NCBI GenBank assembly: GCA_016721435.1
Contig: JADKIC010000001.1
Location: 156,534-220,533, forward strand
Direction of reading: 5' to 3'
DNA: 64,000 nt
Source: Bacteroidota bacterium
GTDB lineage: Bacteria > Bacteroidota > Bacteroidia > AKYH767-A > OLB10
Shown: positions 17,342-27,055 of the stretch, piece by piece
Position numbering within the stretch: position 1 is the stretch's first letter
How the letters are laid out: each line of letters opens with the position of its first letter
Program-made: the position numbers and the translations under genes
Notes under the pieces: generated by a model
Seen by the model: the letters and a program-made list of their open reading frames with translations, nothing else
Databases searched by the model: none
Told to the model about the DNA's origin: nothing

Positions 17342-19339
17342 TTATTTAGAAGCTGCCGGTAGTCCTGCTTCCGGAGTTTCACCGGTACTCCATTTCAAAG
17401 GTGTTGAAGAACCTGCAGGTGAAACACGTGCGTAACCTTGCATTTCCTGATGGAGAGCTGAACAGAAGTCAGTACAATAGATTGCTTGAACACCCACACG
17501 ATCCGGTACCCATTTTAAGGTGGCTGTTTCTCCGGGCATGATCAGAAGTTCTGCATTGCCGGCGCCTTTTACTGCGAATCCATGTGGTACATCCCAATCC
17601 TGTTCGAGGTTGGTAACATGAAAGTAGACTTCATCACCCAAACGAATTCCTTCGATATTATCCGGAACAAAGTGGGAACGCATAGAGGTCATGTATACAT
17701 GGATTTTATTGCCTTCCCTTACCACTCTCGCATCTTTTTCACTCTTGGTAACATAAGCATGCTTGTTATTTTCAATTTTGAAAATCTTGAGTGAGTTGGG
17801 CGCAACTAATGTGGCAGGAATTGCTTCTGCGTAGTGTGGCTCTCCGATAGTCGGGAAGTCAAGCAGGAGTTTCATCTTTTCGCCTGAAATATCATACAAT
17901 TGTGCAGATTGCGTTAACTCGGGACCGGTAGGCAGGTAGCGATCTTTAGTAATTTTATTGTATGCGATAACGTATTTACCATGAGGCTTAACTGTAGGTC
18001 CGCCGGGAATACAAAGGTGACCGATAGAATAATAAGTAGGTACACGATCAACAACCGTAAGTTTTTCAATATCCCATTTTACAATTTCTGAGGAGACGAA
18101 GAAGGAAGTGTAAGCAAATCCTTTTCCATCAAATTCAGTATGCAGAGGTCCTAATCCGGGCTTCTTTACTTCTCCGTGTAATACAGCATCATATTTAAGT
18201 ACAGGTATGCCATCGTATTCACCTTCAAAATTTTTGTCACCGATAGCTTTGATAATTTTATCAAAGGAAAATACAGGAATGATTGCCGCTAGTTTTCCGG
18301 AACCAACAATATATTTTCCGGTGGGATCCACATCACATCCATGTGGTGATTTAGGACAGGGCATGAAGTAGATCAGATCTTTTAATTCTTTCGGATCTAA
18401 AGTTAATACCTCTTTAATAATTGTTGACGTCGCACTATGTGTTTCCTCACTATAGGTGTTGTGAGCGTACTTTACACCTAACATTTTGCCTTTCCCCGCT
18501 TTAACATACTCTTCACATTTTTTCCAGTTGACGGCCATGATAAAGTCTTTGTCCTTCTGTGAGGCATTTACTTCAAGAAGCGTATTGGCTTGTTCTGTAT
18601 TGTAGCAACTGAAGAAAAACCAATCCCGCGAAGGACCTCGTCCTCCTCTTGAAAGGTCAAAGTTGATTCCCGGTAATAGCAATTGAAAAGCAATATTCAT
18701 ATTGCCGGTTTCTTTATTAATGGCGACGAAGGAAACGGTTCCTTTGAAGTTTTCCTTATAGGAGTTGATGGCTACATCTGTATTTGCACCAGTATAATCC
18801 AGTGGGAAAGAGAAGCGTGTTCCTGCAATTGCATATTCTGAATTTTCAGTCAGGAAAGGAGAGGAGTGGTTACCGGATGCATTTGGAATTTCTATGATTT
18901 CTTCTGTTCGGAAAGTCTTCAGGCTAATTCTTGCTATTCGCGGTGTGTTATTTCCATTTACGAAAGCCCATTTGCCATCGTGTTCACCATTGGTCGTTGA
19001 TAGCGCAATATGATGTGAGTCATCCCAGGGAGCAAAACCATGTGAAGTCATCAACATGGGTTTGGTCTCTTCTGAATAGCCCCAGCCGCTTTCCGGGTTT
19101 TGGGAGAAAACAGGAATCTGTCGAAATAATCTTCCTGAAGGTAAACCGTATACTGTCACCTGACCACTAAAACCTCCGGATACGATATTGTAGAATTCAT
19201 CGTGTTTGCCCGGAGCTACATATACTTTTTCCGCCGCGTCACCTGTGATGGCCTGCGTTGGATTTTTAGGTGCGCAACCGTGTAATGCTACCAGAAAGAG
19301 AGGCAGTGTTGCGTAATTCATTAACGAGTTTCTTTTCAT
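17342..19339 (-). CDS. nosZ: Nitrous oxide reductase NosZ, clade II
   Basis: Terminal reductase that converts N2O to N2 in the periplasm. The 665-residue protein has an N-terminal seven-bladed propeller with the histidine-rich Cu-Z ligand segments (DDSHHIALSTTNGEHDGKW, NHSSPF, CPKSPHGCDVDP, LGPLHTEFDGKG, VKPHGKYVIAYNK) and a C-terminal cupredoxin with the Cu-A site CTDFCSALHQEM. The leader is a Sec lipoprotein-type signal (LFLVALHGC), not a twin-arginine signal, which with the gene neighbours marks clade II (atypical) NosZ. It is preceded by a cytochrome c gene and followed by nosL and nosD. The frame is intact. Confidence 0.97.
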   Translation of the reverse strand: MKRNSLMNYATLPLFLVALHGCAPKNPTQAITGDAAEKVYVAPGKHDEFYNIVSGGFSGQVTVYGLPSGRLFRQIPVFSQNPESGWGYSEETKPMLMTSHGFAPWDDSHHIALSTTNGEHDGKWAFVNGNNTPRIARISLKTFRTEEIIEIPNASGNHSSPFLTENSEYAIAGTRFSFPLDYTGANTDVAINSYKENFKGTVSFVAINKETGNMNIAFQLLLPGINFDLSRGGRGPSRDWFFFSCYNTEQANTLLEVNASQKDKDFIMAVNWKKCEEYVKAGKGKMLGVKYAHNTYSEETHSATSTIIKEVLTLDPKELKDLIYFMPCPKSPHGCDVDPTGKYIVGSGKLAAIIPVFSFDKIIKAIGDKNFEGEYDGIPVLKYDAVLHGEVKKPGLGPLHTEFDGKGFAYTSFFVSSEIVKWDIEKLTVVDRVPTYYSIGHLCIPGGPTVKPHGKYVIAYNKITKDRYLPTGPELTQSAQLYDISGEKMKLLLDFPTIGEPHYAEAIPATLVAPNSLKIFKIENNKHAYVTKSEKDARVVREGNKIHVYMTSMRSHFVPDNIEGIRLGDEVYFHVTNLEQDWDVPHGFAVKGAGNAELLIMPGETATLKWVPDRVGVQAIYCTDFCSALHQEMQGYARVSPAGSSTPLKWSTGETPEAGLPAASK

Positions 19340-19378
19340 AAGTTGGTTGATGTAGATATTTAACTTCTATTTAAAATA

Positions 19379-19843
19379 TTATTTTTCGCCATCATTATGT
19401 CGCATGAATTCTATCAATTGACGGGCTTCATCCTGACTGATATTTTGATTGGGCATTCTAACCAAACATTGCTCAAGAAGTTTTTGAGCTTCTTCATCTT
19501 CTTCCAACATCATATCCACATTGGTGATCATGTTCATAATCCAAACAGGTTGCCTTCTCTTTGTCACATCTTTCCAGCCCGGACCAACCACTTTTTCATC
19601 TGTCAGTTTATGGCAGGATAAACACTTGGTATCATAAATAATTTTAGCAGCTTCTACCCATTCCATATTCAATGGATTGGAAAGAACAATTTCCTTGACT
19701 TCGGTTCCGTGTTCTTCCGGTTGTTCAATTGCAGCATCTACCGGAGATGGAGAACCTTTGGCGGCTTCCTCTGCTTCCTGTCTTGAGGTGCAAGAGAATA
19801 GTGATAGACTTAATGCACAAGTAATTAGTAGTTTGAGTTTCAT
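19379..19843 (-). CDS. Lipoprotein cytochrome c, first gene of the nos operon
   Basis: A 154-residue monoheme c-type cytochrome with a lipoprotein signal (LSLSLFSC), a Glu/Pro-rich linker, the heme site CLSCH and late methionines (MPNQNISQDEA) of which one should be the axial ligand. The fold end QLIEFMRH is usual for small class I cytochromes. It lies 39 bases upstream of nosZ and is the probable direct electron donor to it, as in other clade II clusters. A -7 element and a palindrome precede it. Confidence 0.88.
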   Translation of the reverse strand: MKLKLLITCALSLSLFSCTSRQEAEEAAKGSPSPVDAAIEQPEEHGTEVKEIVLSNPLNMEWVEAAKIIYDTKCLSCHKLTDEKVVGPGWKDVTKRRQPVWIMNMITNVDMMLEEDEEAQKLLEQCLVRMPNQNISQDEARQLIEFMRHNDGEK

Positions 19844-19867
19844 GAATAAGTGGTTTATAGTTTCGGC

Positions 19868-19897
19868 TAAATTAAAGATATTTATGTCTTTAATTTA
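19868..19897. promoter_or_regulatory. 30-bp palindromic operator at the nos operon start
   Basis: Half-sites TAAATTAAAGATATT (19868-19882) and TATGTCTTTAATTTA (19883-19897) are inverted copies matching at 13 of 15 positions. The core AAAGAyATw/wATrTCTTT resembles NsrR/Rrf2 family dyads. It begins right where transcription from the -7 box at 19903-19910 should start, and ends 25 bases before the cytochrome ATG, the place for a repressor site. Confidence 0.65.
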
Positions 19898-19902
19898 TGT
19901 TG

Positions 19903-19910
19903 CAAACGTA
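19903..19910 (-). promoter_or_regulatory. nos operon -7 element (TACGTTTG on minus strand)
   Basis: CAAACGTA on the plus strand reads TACGTTTG on the minus strand, matching TAnnTTTG. No strong -33 TTTG is present, which suits a regulated promoter. Confidence 0.5.
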
Positions 19911-20086
19911 CTTGGGAACAATCATTTTGAAAATGACTTTTCTCACATAAGTAGATGATAAGAATTTATTATTATTTTGCAACATGCATAAATTCAATTA
20001 TTTAAGAGATATACAGCCTCGAAAGTTTTAGACTAGTGATGGATCTCAGCGTAATTTGAAATTTTCTGTCCTTATTTTGCATCATT

Positions 20087-20545
20087 ATGTTATCCAAAAA
20101 ATTTGCTTACGCATTGAGGGGGTTGACGTACATTGCACTTCATGGTTCAATTGAAAAGAAAATCAGTTTGCAGGAGTTGTCAGATGGAATTGATGTGCCT
20201 CATTTTTTTCTGGGGAAGATCATGCAGGAGTTGGTACGAAATGAAATTGTAAGTTCAGTGAAAGGTCCGGGTGGAGGTTTTTGGATTGAGGATTCTGCGA
20301 TGAACAGGTCGGCCTTTGAAATACTGAAAATGATAGATCCCAAAGTGGTTGCCAGTAATTGTTTGATGGGAAAGAAAAATTGTGATCATGATCGTCCTTG
20401 TCCGTTGCATGCCGAATATGTTGCTTGCCGGAACACTTTGTTTGATTCCTTAAAGGAGACAACTTTATTTAACCTGGCCGGGAAAGTGGAGGCGGGAGAA
20501 TTGTTTTTAGACGAGAAAAATAATTCAAAGATTTGTACTTTATGA
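20087..20545 (+). CDS. Rrf2 family transcriptional regulator with Fe-S-type cysteines
   Basis: A 152-residue winged-helix regulator. The HTH region reads YALRGLTYIALHG...ISLQELSDGIDVPHFFLGKIMQELV, followed by the wing VSSVKGPGGGFWI. Three cysteines at about positions 92, 99 and 105 (NCLMGKKNCDHDRPCPLH) match the spacing of the [Fe-S] ligands in IscR and NsrR. Such proteins sense nitric oxide, iron-sulfur status or redox. It is divergent from the nos operon, whose promoter carries a 30-bp palindrome, so it is the best candidate nos regulator. It is followed by a strong terminator. Confidence 0.88.
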   Translation: MLSKKFAYALRGLTYIALHGSIEKKISLQELSDGIDVPHFFLGKIMQELVRNEIVSSVKGPGGGFWIEDSAMNRSAFEILKMIDPKVVASNCLMGKKNCDHDRPCPLHAEYVACRNTLFDSLKETTLFNLAGKVEAGELFLDEKNNSKICTL

Positions 20546-20582
20546 CCAGCAGGAAGTGATTGCCTGGTCCGTTATAAATGAG

Positions 20583-20620
20583 AAGGAGGCTGGTTCTCTT
20601 AAGAAAACCAGCCTCCTTTT
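20583..20620 (+). terminator. Bidirectional terminator after the Rrf2 gene
   Basis: AAGGAGGCTGGTT (20583-20595) pairs perfectly with AACCAGCCTCCTT (20606-20618) around a 10-base loop and is followed by TTTT. It ends the Rrf2 transcript and lies just beyond the stop of the convergent T9SS gene. Confidence 0.85.
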
Positions 20621-20631
20621 ATGAACAAATA

Positions 20632-22320
20632 CTAATTTACCTGTATTTTCTTAATTCCTTTTTCTTCTCCTGAAGTGATATGAAGAAAATACATTCCGGT
20701 TTTTAATTCTGAAATATTTAATTTTATTTCTGAGGTACGATGGGTCATTTGATCGGATAACAGCAATGCGCCATTCACGCCATAGATTTCATAGTTACTT
20801 ATTGGCATTGTTTCACTGGTGATTACAGTGATGAAGTCATTCGCAGGGTTTGGGATACACTTCGAATGCAATGCCTGAATCAAAGGAGGCAAGTCCGGTA
20901 CTCAATCCATCACAACGGGCCACATACTGACTTGAAATTCCTGAGCCTGCAGCAGAGATTGCTGCCAAAGATCCAATCGTCAGACTTCCTCCGAAATTAC
21001 CTGCCACAATGCAATCTCCATTCGTATCCCAAACAACAGCTTTGCCATTGTCATTATTTGTAGCTCCGATTTTTTGCACCCATAATAAGGTTCCGGTTTG
21101 TCCATATTTTGCCACGAAGGCATCTTTGCCATTGGTCGCAGAAAGGCTGGATCCGGTTTGAGAAGTATTTGTAGAAAATACAGTAGTTCCGTTAAATGAG
21201 CCCGTAATATAAGCACTACCACCAGGATCAGTACTGATCGCTGCACTCAATTCATTATTATCTCCATTTATACATTTAATTTGTCGAACCCATTGACATG
21301 TACCATCGACACTATTGAGTTTAATAATAAAAGCATCTCCATTTCCTGCGGGTTGCATTCCATAAGCCTCAACGATTGTCATGCCGGTGCCGAAGGAAAC
21401 AGTACCATAAAAATTACCGGTACAAAAAGCATTTCCCCAGGGATCCTGACTTACACCATTGATTTGCTCTCCCCAGTTACCACCGTAATCCTTTACCCAT
21501 AATTGCGTTCCTTGTTCATCTAATTTAACAATGAACATATCCGAAGAATTATTTATTGCAACTATATTCGTACCACCAAATGTGCCTGTGGCATTGAAAT
21601 ATCCGGCCCAATAAACATTATTATTACTGATGTTGATGGCAAGTGCACGGTCTTCCGCACTTCCACCACCTTTTCTTCCCCAAATGCCCGTTCCGGCACT
21701 ATCAAGTTTAATGAGAAAGGCTTCATCTAGGGCAGTTGCAGGAGCAGCAAGACTTACAGCACCAAACGTGGCTGCTTGTGTATAGCTTCCGCAGATATAA
21801 ATGGAAGTCCCTGAAGCTTCAATAGCGGTGATGCGTTCATTGCCATTTCCGGTCAATGATTTTCCCCAGATAAAGGCACCGGATGGATTAAATTTCGCAA
21901 TGAAACCATCGTTGTTTCCTGCAGGATTTGTTAATACTGTTGTTCCGCCACCAAACGTAACCTGATAACTGAAATGGCCGGCAACATAAATATTACCTGC
22001 AACGTCACAGGTGACACCCGTAGCTTCTAAGATATTTGGAAAAGTACCACTGATGGGAATCGTCCATTGCCGGGTACCGGTAGAATTAAATTTAGTGAGA
22101 TAGATGTCTGAAAAGCCAACAGCAGTTAGAGTAGTCGCTCCGAAAGTGCGCGTACCCTCAAAATCTGCCAGTAAATATACATTCCCGGAAGCGTCTTTTT
22201 CAAGGCCCAATGTACCGTCCGAATTTGATCGGCCGCCGGAAGCATTTGAATAGGTCCATGTTTGTGAACTACCTGACATAGAGAAGATCAGACCGGTAAT
22301 TACCAGTAACAGTTTTTCAT
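20632..22320 (-). CDS. SBBP-repeat protein with T9SS sorting domain, frameshifted twice
   Basis: A secreted beta-propeller-type protein of about 562 residues after correction. It has six or more SBBP-like repeats (patterns such as NIYVAGHFSYQVTFGG, AYITGSFNGTTVF, CIVAGNFGGSLTIG separated by IAKFNPSGAFIWGKSL). The C-terminus is a type A T9SS sorting domain (YPNPANDFITVITSE ... MYFLHITSGEEKG). Two indels break it: a short A-run after ATG 22320, where the signal MKKLLLVITGLIFSMSGSSQ is recovered with one more A, and one extra A at about 20857 before the sorting domain. T9SS exports it to the surface; the ligand or role is unknown. Confidence 0.82.
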
Positions 22321-22535
22321 AATTTATTTTGCGTGAATTTTCTTCACTAAGTTACAGTATACGTTGCAATTAATAAAAGCAGTGCATTAAAAGTGAGTTA
22401 ATGTGTTGATTTTCAAATGATAATTTAAAGTAAAAGTTAAACGCTTTCAAAAAATATTCAGGGAGACAGTTCTACTTTTTTCTGATATTAACGTAGCTAC
22501 GAAAACGGCGCAGCGGAAAATTTCACCATCTCCTT

Positions 22536-23942
22536 TTAAATATGAACAGACCGGTTGGCTGTTGCAGCAAGACAAGCTTCTTTGAACGATTCAGTATAAG
22601 TAGGATGTGCATGACTTATACGGGCAATATCCTCCGCAGAAGCTCTGAACTCCATAGCGACTACTGCTTCCGCAATCACATCTGCCACGCGGGGACCGAT
22701 CATATGAACACCTAAAATTTCATCCGTCACTGAATCAGCAAGTACTTTGATGAACCCATCCGTATCCATGCTCGCTCTTGCACGTCCGCTTGCTTTAAAA
22801 GGAAAACTGCCGGTTTTATAAGTGCGATTCATCTTCTTTAATTCTTCTTCCGTATAACCTACGGCGGCTACTTCCGTCCATGTATAAACAACACCGGGAA
22901 TGAGTAAATAATTGATATGTGGTTTTTGTCCTGCGATATGTTCGGCAACAAACATACCTTCTTCCTCTGCTTTATGTGCCAGCATTGCTCCCTTCACCAC
23001 ATCTCCAATGGCATATATTCCTTTTACATTTGTTTCCATCTGTTCACTAACGGCAATGCGTCCCCGCTCTTCTGACAACACACCTGCTTTTTCAAGACCA
23101 AGGTTTTCAGTATACGGAATTCTGCCTACTGCCAGTAAGCAATAGTCTCCTGTAAGTTCGAGTTCTTTTCCAGCTTTGCCGGCAGTGGCTTTGAGCAGGA
23201 CTTCCTTTCCTTTTGCTTCTACCGAATTCACACTGTGCTGTAAGTAGAAAGTGAAGCCAATTTTTTGCAGTGATTTTTGCAACTCCTTGCCCAATGAACG
23301 GTCCATGGAAGGAATGATCGTGTCGAGGTATTCTACCACACTTACTTTAGCGCCCAGTCGTGCATAAACAGATCCCAATTCGAGTCCTATAACTCCGCCG
23401 CCGATGATTAACAAATGCTTTGGAATTTCTTCCAGTTTTAACGCTTCGGTGGAGGTGATAATTCTTTTTTTGTCGATGGTAACACCTTTTAACGGTGAGG
23501 GTTTAGAGCCGGTGGCAATGATCGTATTGTTAGTTTTCAGCTCAAGTGTGCTTCCATCTTCCTTTGTAACTTTGATGGTGTTTGGATCTGTAAAGCTACC
23601 GTGTCCATGATAAACATCGATCTTGTTTTTTTTCATAAGATAGTTGATCCCATCCACGGTTTGAGCAACTACATCGTTTTTGCGTTGTATCATCTTCTTT
23701 AAATCAACACTTAAACCTTTTACCTGTATACCATGCGTTTCAAATGTATGGGTTGCCTGATGATAATGTTCGGAAGAATCAAGTAATGCTTTGGAGGGAA
23801 TGCAACCTACATTCAGGCAGGTGCCGCCCAAAGCGGTATAACGTTCAATAATAGCCGTCTTTTTTCCCAACTGTGCCAGACGAATAGCGGCCACATATCC
23901 TCCGGGACCTGAACCTATAACAATTGCATCGTATGTTGACAT
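22536..23942 (-). CDS. lpdA: Dihydrolipoyl dehydrogenase (E3)
   Basis: Flavoprotein that reoxidises dihydrolipoamide in 2-oxoacid dehydrogenase and glycine cleavage complexes. The 468-residue enzyme has the FAD fingerprint VIGSGPGGYVAAIR, the redox disulfide GGTCLNVGCIPSKALLDSS, the NAD-binding GGGVIGLELGSVYARLG, the FAD-ribityl motif GIYAIGDVVKGAMLAHKAEEEG and the catalytic His-Glu pair HAHPTYTES. The frame is complete. A -7 element (TAATTTTG on the minus strand) is at 23976-23969. Confidence 0.96.
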   Translation of the reverse strand: MSTYDAIVIGSGPGGYVAAIRLAQLGKKTAIIERYTALGGTCLNVGCIPSKALLDSSEHYHQATHTFETHGIQVKGLSVDLKKMIQRKNDVVAQTVDGINYLMKKNKIDVYHGHGSFTDPNTIKVTKEDGSTLELKTNNTIIATGSKPSPLKGVTIDKKRIITSTEALKLEEIPKHLLIIGGGVIGLELGSVYARLGAKVSVVEYLDTIIPSMDRSLGKELQKSLQKIGFTFYLQHSVNSVEAKGKEVLLKATAGKAGKELELTGDYCLLAVGRIPYTENLGLEKAGVLSEERGRIAVSEQMETNVKGIYAIGDVVKGAMLAHKAEEEGMFVAEHIAGQKPHINYLLIPGVVYTWTEVAAVGYTEEELKKMNRTYKTGSFPFKASGRARASMDTDGFIKVLADSVTDEILGVHMIGPRVADVIAEAVVAMEFRASAEDIARISHAHPTYTESFKEACLAATANRSVHI

Positions 23943-23999
23943 CGTAATTTCTGATTTGAATGAAGCAACAAAATTACATGTAAAACAGGCAGAAAAAAT

Positions 24000-25598
24000 T
24001 TATTTTCTCTTTCTCCTGAACACCATAGCTAAGCAGGTGACAGCCAGGAAGAATCCTGAAGCGATATAGGCTGTTTTTCCAAGAATGTCACCGTTGCGGC
24101 TATAAAAGCTCAGCTGATTGTTCAGATTCAACTCTTTTTTAATAACAGCAGGCACCCACCATCCGGTGGCATCATATATTTTTCCTTTCTGATCAATGAA
24201 GCAGGAAATGCCTGTGTTTGCTGAGCGGGCAATACTGCGCCGGTGTTCAATTGCCCGTAACCGTGCATATTGACAATGTTGTCTGTATCCCGGAGTATCG
24301 CTCCACCAACCGTCATTGGTCATGATGCAAATGAGATTGGCGCCACGGCGCACATAATCTCCCACGTAATCTCCATAAACAGATTCGTAGCAAATAACTG
24401 GAGCCGCCTGAATGCTATCGCCTTTAAATACCGAGGGCCATTCTTGAGTACCAAGACTTCCTGTTGTACCACCTAAATCTATTGCGAAATTTTCGAGATA
24501 ACCAAACAGCACCGGGAAGGGCATCTTTTCTACTCCCGGTACTAACTTTGATTTAAAATGCAGTTCAATAGGTCGGGTGTTGCTGATCTGCATGGCAGCA
24601 TTGAAGGCATCAAAATGTCCCGGTCCATCTCTGAAAGCACGGGCAGTTGCACTCAACGGCTCACCGGGATGAAAAAATTTATAATATGATAATCCCGTCA
24701 GGTAGCGTAAATCAGGATATGTTTTAATGTATTCTTTAATTCTTAATACCTGTGGATGTGTATTCACATCTTCTGACCATATTCCCCCCGGTAATGCTGT
24801 CTCCGGGCAGATCACCAATCTGGTTTTTTTACTGATAACAGATTGAGATAAAGCAATCATTTTTTCAAGTTGCTCATCACTGCTGCCACTGAATTTTTCA
24901 TTGTAGGGATCGATGTTGGGTTGCACCACAACAATTTCAACCGGATGTTGCGCCTCTTCATAATTACTCAAAATGAGATATGATATTACAAGAGGCAATG
25001 CTATAGTTCCGATATAAAGCAGGAGCAGATTTCTTTTGACAGTGCCGGTATACCGAAGAGCGTGGAAGAGTAAAATATTACAGGTCCATATCCATAATGT
25101 TCCTCCTTGTGTTCCCGTGAACTCATACCATTGCACCATATCCGCCCATGCTGCAAAGCCATTGCCTAAATTTAACCAGGGCCAGGTGAGATCCCAATCC
25201 ATATGGAAATATTCGAAAGCCATCCAGTAAACAGCCAGTGATATATACCCAATACCATTTCCAAACTTGCAGCGGGTAAGGTGAAACAGTTGAAAGACCG
25301 CAGTCATCAAAAGCGCATTGGCGAAAACTGCACCGAACATGCCGAAAGGACTTGCATACCATATCCACCAGGTCGTTAGAAAATTAAACGCAGTGAAGGA
25401 AATATAGCTAAAGATGAAAAGTTTTGATTTGACATTATTTTTCTTTTGACGATAGACAATATCTTCCATCAATAGCAAGGGAAGTAACGCTAAGAACAGT
25501 AGAGGTGCCAACCCGTTTGCCGGCCACGCTGCCCAAAGCAATATTGCACTTGCAAGTGCTAGTGTTATCTTATGTATGGGTTTGTCCTCTGGTAACAT
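24000..25598 (-). CDS. lnt: Apolipoprotein N-acyltransferase
   Basis: Adds the third acyl chain to lipoproteins at the inner membrane. The 532-residue protein has several N-terminal helices and a periplasmic nitrilase-like domain with the catalytic triad Glu (ICPETALPGG), Lys (FKSKLVPGVE) and Cys (PVICYESVYGD), then a final C-terminal helix. The motif MTNDGWWSDTPGYRQH is typical. The length is normal. It fits a window rich in lipoproteins. Confidence 0.95.
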   Translation of the reverse strand: MLPEDKPIHKITLALASAILLWAAWPANGLAPLLFLALLPLLLMEDIVYRQKKNNVKSKLFIFSYISFTAFNFLTTWWIWYASPFGMFGAVFANALLMTAVFQLFHLTRCKFGNGIGYISLAVYWMAFEYFHMDWDLTWPWLNLGNGFAAWADMVQWYEFTGTQGGTLWIWTCNILLFHALRYTGTVKRNLLLLYIGTIALPLVISYLILSNYEEAQHPVEIVVVQPNIDPYNEKFSGSSDEQLEKMIALSQSVISKKTRLVICPETALPGGIWSEDVNTHPQVLRIKEYIKTYPDLRYLTGLSYYKFFHPGEPLSATARAFRDGPGHFDAFNAAMQISNTRPIELHFKSKLVPGVEKMPFPVLFGYLENFAIDLGGTTGSLGTQEWPSVFKGDSIQAAPVICYESVYGDYVGDYVRRGANLICIMTNDGWWSDTPGYRQHCQYARLRAIEHRRSIARSANTGISCFIDQKGKIYDATGWWVPAVIKKELNLNNQLSFYSRNGDILGKTAYIASGFFLAVTCLAMVFRRKRK

Positions 25599-25603
25599 TG
25601 TTG

Positions 25604-25633
25604 CAAAAATATACTTCCATTCCGATATTCAAA
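25604..25633 (-). promoter_or_regulatory. lnt promoter (TTTG-N18-TATTTTTG)
   Basis: On the minus strand TTTG (25633-25630), 18 bases, TATTTTTG (25611-25604), ending 5 bases before the lnt ATG at 25598. A consensus promoter giving a leaderless or near-leaderless mRNA. Confidence 0.65.
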
Positions 25634-25720
25634 CTTTTTTAAAAAGTGATCGGTGTTTTGCCCTTGCTGAACAGTGAAGGATATAAGTTTCAACTTGTAT
25701 TTAAGTCTTGTCTGTTTACT

Positions 25721-27055
25721 TTAATTCATAAACTGCATCTTTTTTCCTGCAGGCCATCCCGCAATAGCTACAATGGCAATTAGGGGAAATACAGGTAAAC
25801 GGAACCGGGAAGATGCGGAAGGTCCGGTGAGCAGGACAAAATAAAAGATGATGAACAGGAATAGAAACCTGTGGCGACGTGAAATAAGGGGAGAAAATAT
25901 GCCCTTTACAAAGAATATAAAGATGAATATGGTGCCGGCAATTACCAGTATGTAATAAACGGAATATAAAACCGGCCAGGTACGAATGATGTCCGTGAGA
26001 CCGCGGATTCCTTCTTTCTTAAAAGATGATTTCAATGATGGAAGAGTGCCTGCCTCGTCCTTGCCTTTGTACCAAAGTTCAAGATCCCAGCGCCCGGATT
26101 CAAGGAAAAACAGGGGAATACCCAGGGCATGGGTCAGAAAAAAATCAAATGGACGTGTAAGCAGAGTATTTCGAATAAAGTTGTCGGTGTAAACACATTG
26201 CATCACATAAGGCATTCCGGTCATTTCATTTTGAACGGAGTCCATTTTATGTTGCGCAACCTCTTCGCCATAAGCTCGGGAAAGTACTGCAGGAATATTG
26301 TAATTGAGGACGACTTTTCGTCCTATCGACGTATATTCAGCAATTCCTGTAAGCGCAAAGTTGTTTAGGAAGAAAAAACCCAGGAGTAAGAAATGTCCGA
26401 GTCCGAGTAAGGTTAAATGTTTCGATCCGCGGTGGTCAGATTTAATGGTGATGGTATATAGGATTAATCCCAACCAGAGAAACAAGGTGATGGGTTTGAA
26501 TAAATAAGTCAGCGCTAAAAAAAGATGACTTAAGTATAAATTTTTATAATAACCACTCTTTTCAAAACGAAGTAAGAAGAAGATGCTGAGCAAAAGGGCC
26601 GTTTGAAACGGAATTTCTGACATATAGGTGACGGCATAAATAAATTGCGTAGGAAATACCAGAAACAGAAATACGTAACGTAGCAAGGGTGCTTTTCCCG
26701 TAAAAATCAACTGGAGAATTTTAAATCCCATGTAAATGTTGAAAACAGAAAGAAAACACTGTATGAGCAATGCGCCTAAATTAAGGTGAAGAAAAAAAGT
26801 AGTCATTAATAAGAATACCGCGTATGCGGGTGGTCGGCGGGAGTAAAGTCCGGGATCTTTTTCAAGTACATTATAGTCTCCGCAGTAAAGTGACCCGTGT
26901 TCGATCAGATTGCCGGCTTGATTGAGATATTCCACCGAATCATTAGTGAAATGATGGTTGTTAAATATAGCATACGTTAGAAATACAATCTGCACCATGA
27001 TCAAAATCAAAAATGGTTTCTTGAAAAACGTATTCAATGTATTGGTGGATTGCAT
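25721..27055 (-). CDS. Polytopic membrane protein, GT-C glycosyltransferase-like
   Basis: A 444-residue protein with about ten hydrophobic helices. The first periplasmic loop carries FTNDSVEYLNQAGNLIEHG, the acidic motif and spacing typical of GT-C (ArnT/PMT-type) enzymes, and RRPPAYAVFLL follows. GT-C enzymes use lipid-linked sugars at the outer face of the membrane. The ATG of this gene overlaps the stop of the upstream sugar dehydrogenase by one base (TAATG), so the two are translated together. Family membership is probable and the donor and acceptor are unknown. Confidence 0.65.
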   Translation of the reverse strand: MQSTNTLNTFFKKPFLILIMVQIVFLTYAIFNNHHFTNDSVEYLNQAGNLIEHGSLYCGDYNVLEKDPGLYSRRPPAYAVFLLMTTFFLHLNLGALLIQCFLSVFNIYMGFKILQLIFTGKAPLLRYVFLFLVFPTQFIYAVTYMSEIPFQTALLLSIFFLLRFEKSGYYKNLYLSHLFLALTYLFKPITLFLWLGLILYTITIKSDHRGSKHLTLLGLGHFLLLGFFFLNNFALTGIAEYTSIGRKVVLNYNIPAVLSRAYGEEVAQHKMDSVQNEMTGMPYVMQCVYTDNFIRNTLLTRPFDFFLTHALGIPLFFLESGRWDLELWYKGKDEAGTLPSLKSSFKKEGIRGLTDIIRTWPVLYSVYYILVIAGTIFIFIFFVKGIFSPLISRRHRFLFLFIIFYFVLLTGPSASSRFRLPVFPLIAIVAIAGWPAGKKMQFMN

